In this document: piece by piece, positions 5,639 to 6,196 of the stretch
Layout of the letters: each line of letters starts with the position of its first letter
Position numbering within the stretch: the stretch's first letter is position 1
NCBI GenBank assembly: GCA_946885755.1
Contig: CAMPHB010000089.1
Coordinates: forward strand, 1 to 6,196
Length of the DNA stretch: 6,196 nt
DNA from: an uncultured Methylophaga sp.
Lineage (GTDB): Bacteria > Pseudomonadota > Gammaproteobacteria > Nitrosococcales > Methylophagaceae
Reading direction: 5' to 3'
The notes under the pieces: model-generated
What the model was told of the DNA's origin: nothing
The model's database searches: none
What the model saw: only the letters and a program-made list of their open reading frames with translations
Translations under genes and position numbers: made by a program

Positions 5639-6196
5639 GTGAACAAGACCCGTATTTTCAGGACCGGCCCCAACCCCGCAAAACTGCAACGCAGCAGCCA
5701 CCGGAAAGCTTTTTCACCGCTCGCGACCTGCCACCGGCTAGTTTACCTGACTCAGTGGAAGACAGTTTTGCAGCAGATATTACGTTGCCCGACAAACCGT
5801 CATCGCGCGGTTTGAAAGCCTGGTTTTTCAGTTTAACGGCGGTATTGCTGGTCTGGCTGGGCTATGACTGGTGGCGGCTGATACAGCAACTGATGACTGA
5901 TAATCCGTCACTGGCCGCGATATTTGTGGTACTGCTGGCTGTTTTATTGTTACTCAGCGGCCAGCAATTATGGGTCGCCTGGCGCAGCCGCCGGCAATTA
6001 AAACGGGTGGATTATTTAAGAGATGCCGCTGAAAAAATGCGCCATGAACAAAGCCGGGGCCGCGCTGCTGACTGGTTAAAGCAACTGGACAAGCTCTATA
6101 GCGACACGCAACATCAAGCTGCGCTCAACACCGCCAGCACGCAGTTAGCTGATTATTTACACGATGGTGAAGTGGTCGAGCAAATTGACGAACAGT
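5635..6196 (+). CDS. ycjF: YcjF-family (DUF697) inner-membrane protein, 5' part (runs off the window)
   Basis: The first 187 codons of the partner of YcjX are visible; the E. coli protein has about 350 residues, so nearly half is missing. The start is GTG at 5635, inside the ycjX stop (GTGA, 4-base overlap), with GGAG about 10 bases upstream. The protein begins SEQDPYFQDRPQP. A polar, proline-rich cytoplasmic segment (1-58) is followed by two transmembrane helices (about 62-82 and 92-115), a basic RSRRQLKR turn (117-124) and a helical, charged stretch. This layout matches the TIGR01620/YcjF family, whose DUF697 domain would lie beyond the window end. The function is unknown. The tight coupling with ycjX suggests a shared role at the inner membrane. 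Confidence 0.9.
   Translation, partial: MSEQDPYFQDRPQPRKTATQQPPESFFTARDLPPASLPDSVEDSFAADITLPDKPSSRGLKAWFFSLTAVLLVWLGYDWWRLIQQLMTDNPSLAAIFVVLLAVLLLLSGQQLWVAWRSRRQLKRVDYLRDAAEKMRHEQSRGRAADWLKQLDKLYSDTQHQAALNTASTQLADYLHDGEVVEQIDEQ

Noticed and set aside
5312..5673. Minus-strand open frames opposite the ycjX/ycjF junction
   Set aside because: They are antisense shadows of ycjX with low-complexity translations and no ribosome site or motif noticed.

Overview
The window is chromosomal DNA of a gammaproteobacterium. This rests on a NirB/NirD/NasA set with proteobacterial architecture, a YcjX-YcjF pair (a gammaproteobacterial signature), sigma54/NtrC-type control sequences and roughly balanced base composition. 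The genus cannot be fixed from the sequence. It is compactly packed, with no tRNA, rRNA, insertion sequence or CRISPR array visible.

Positions 1-3062 (minus strand) hold the front of an assimilatory nitrate/nitrite reduction operon, read from right to left. First comes a regulatory region with two NtrC-like sites (3026-3062), an IHF-like site (2969-2981) and a -24/-12 sigma54 promoter (2948-2963). Then follow nirB (482-2914), nirD (171-482, overlapping nirB by one base) and the first 50 codons of nasA (1-150), which starts at a TTG. NasA would reduce nitrate to nitrite, and NirBD would reduce nitrite to ammonium with NAD(P)H. The control sequences suggest the operon is switched on by nitrogen limitation.

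Positions 3091-4164 (minus strand) hold a small self-contained operon: a MarR-family regulator (3620-4126), a DUF4440/SnoaL-like lipoprotein (3148-3603) and a strong intrinsic terminator (3091-3125). Its promoter has a perfect TTGACA and a perfect TATAAT 16 bp apart. A 20-bp palindrome fills the spacer and touches both hexamers, a design typical of autorepression by the encoded MarR protein. The predicted transcript start lies only a few bases before the marR ATG, so the mRNA may be practically leaderless.

Positions 4165-6196 (plus strand) are divergent from marR and carry ycjX (4226-5638), a P-loop protein gene. The 5' half of ycjF (from 5635) follows with a 4-base overlap, and encodes a two-helix inner-membrane protein of the DUF697 family. 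The pair is often linked to the phage-shock (psp) envelope-stress locus, but no psp gene is seen here.

The most notable non-coding findings are the sigma54/NtrC control region of nirB and the operator-in-promoter of marR. No clearly novel multi-gene system is present. The MarR-lipoprotein pair is the least characterised unit.
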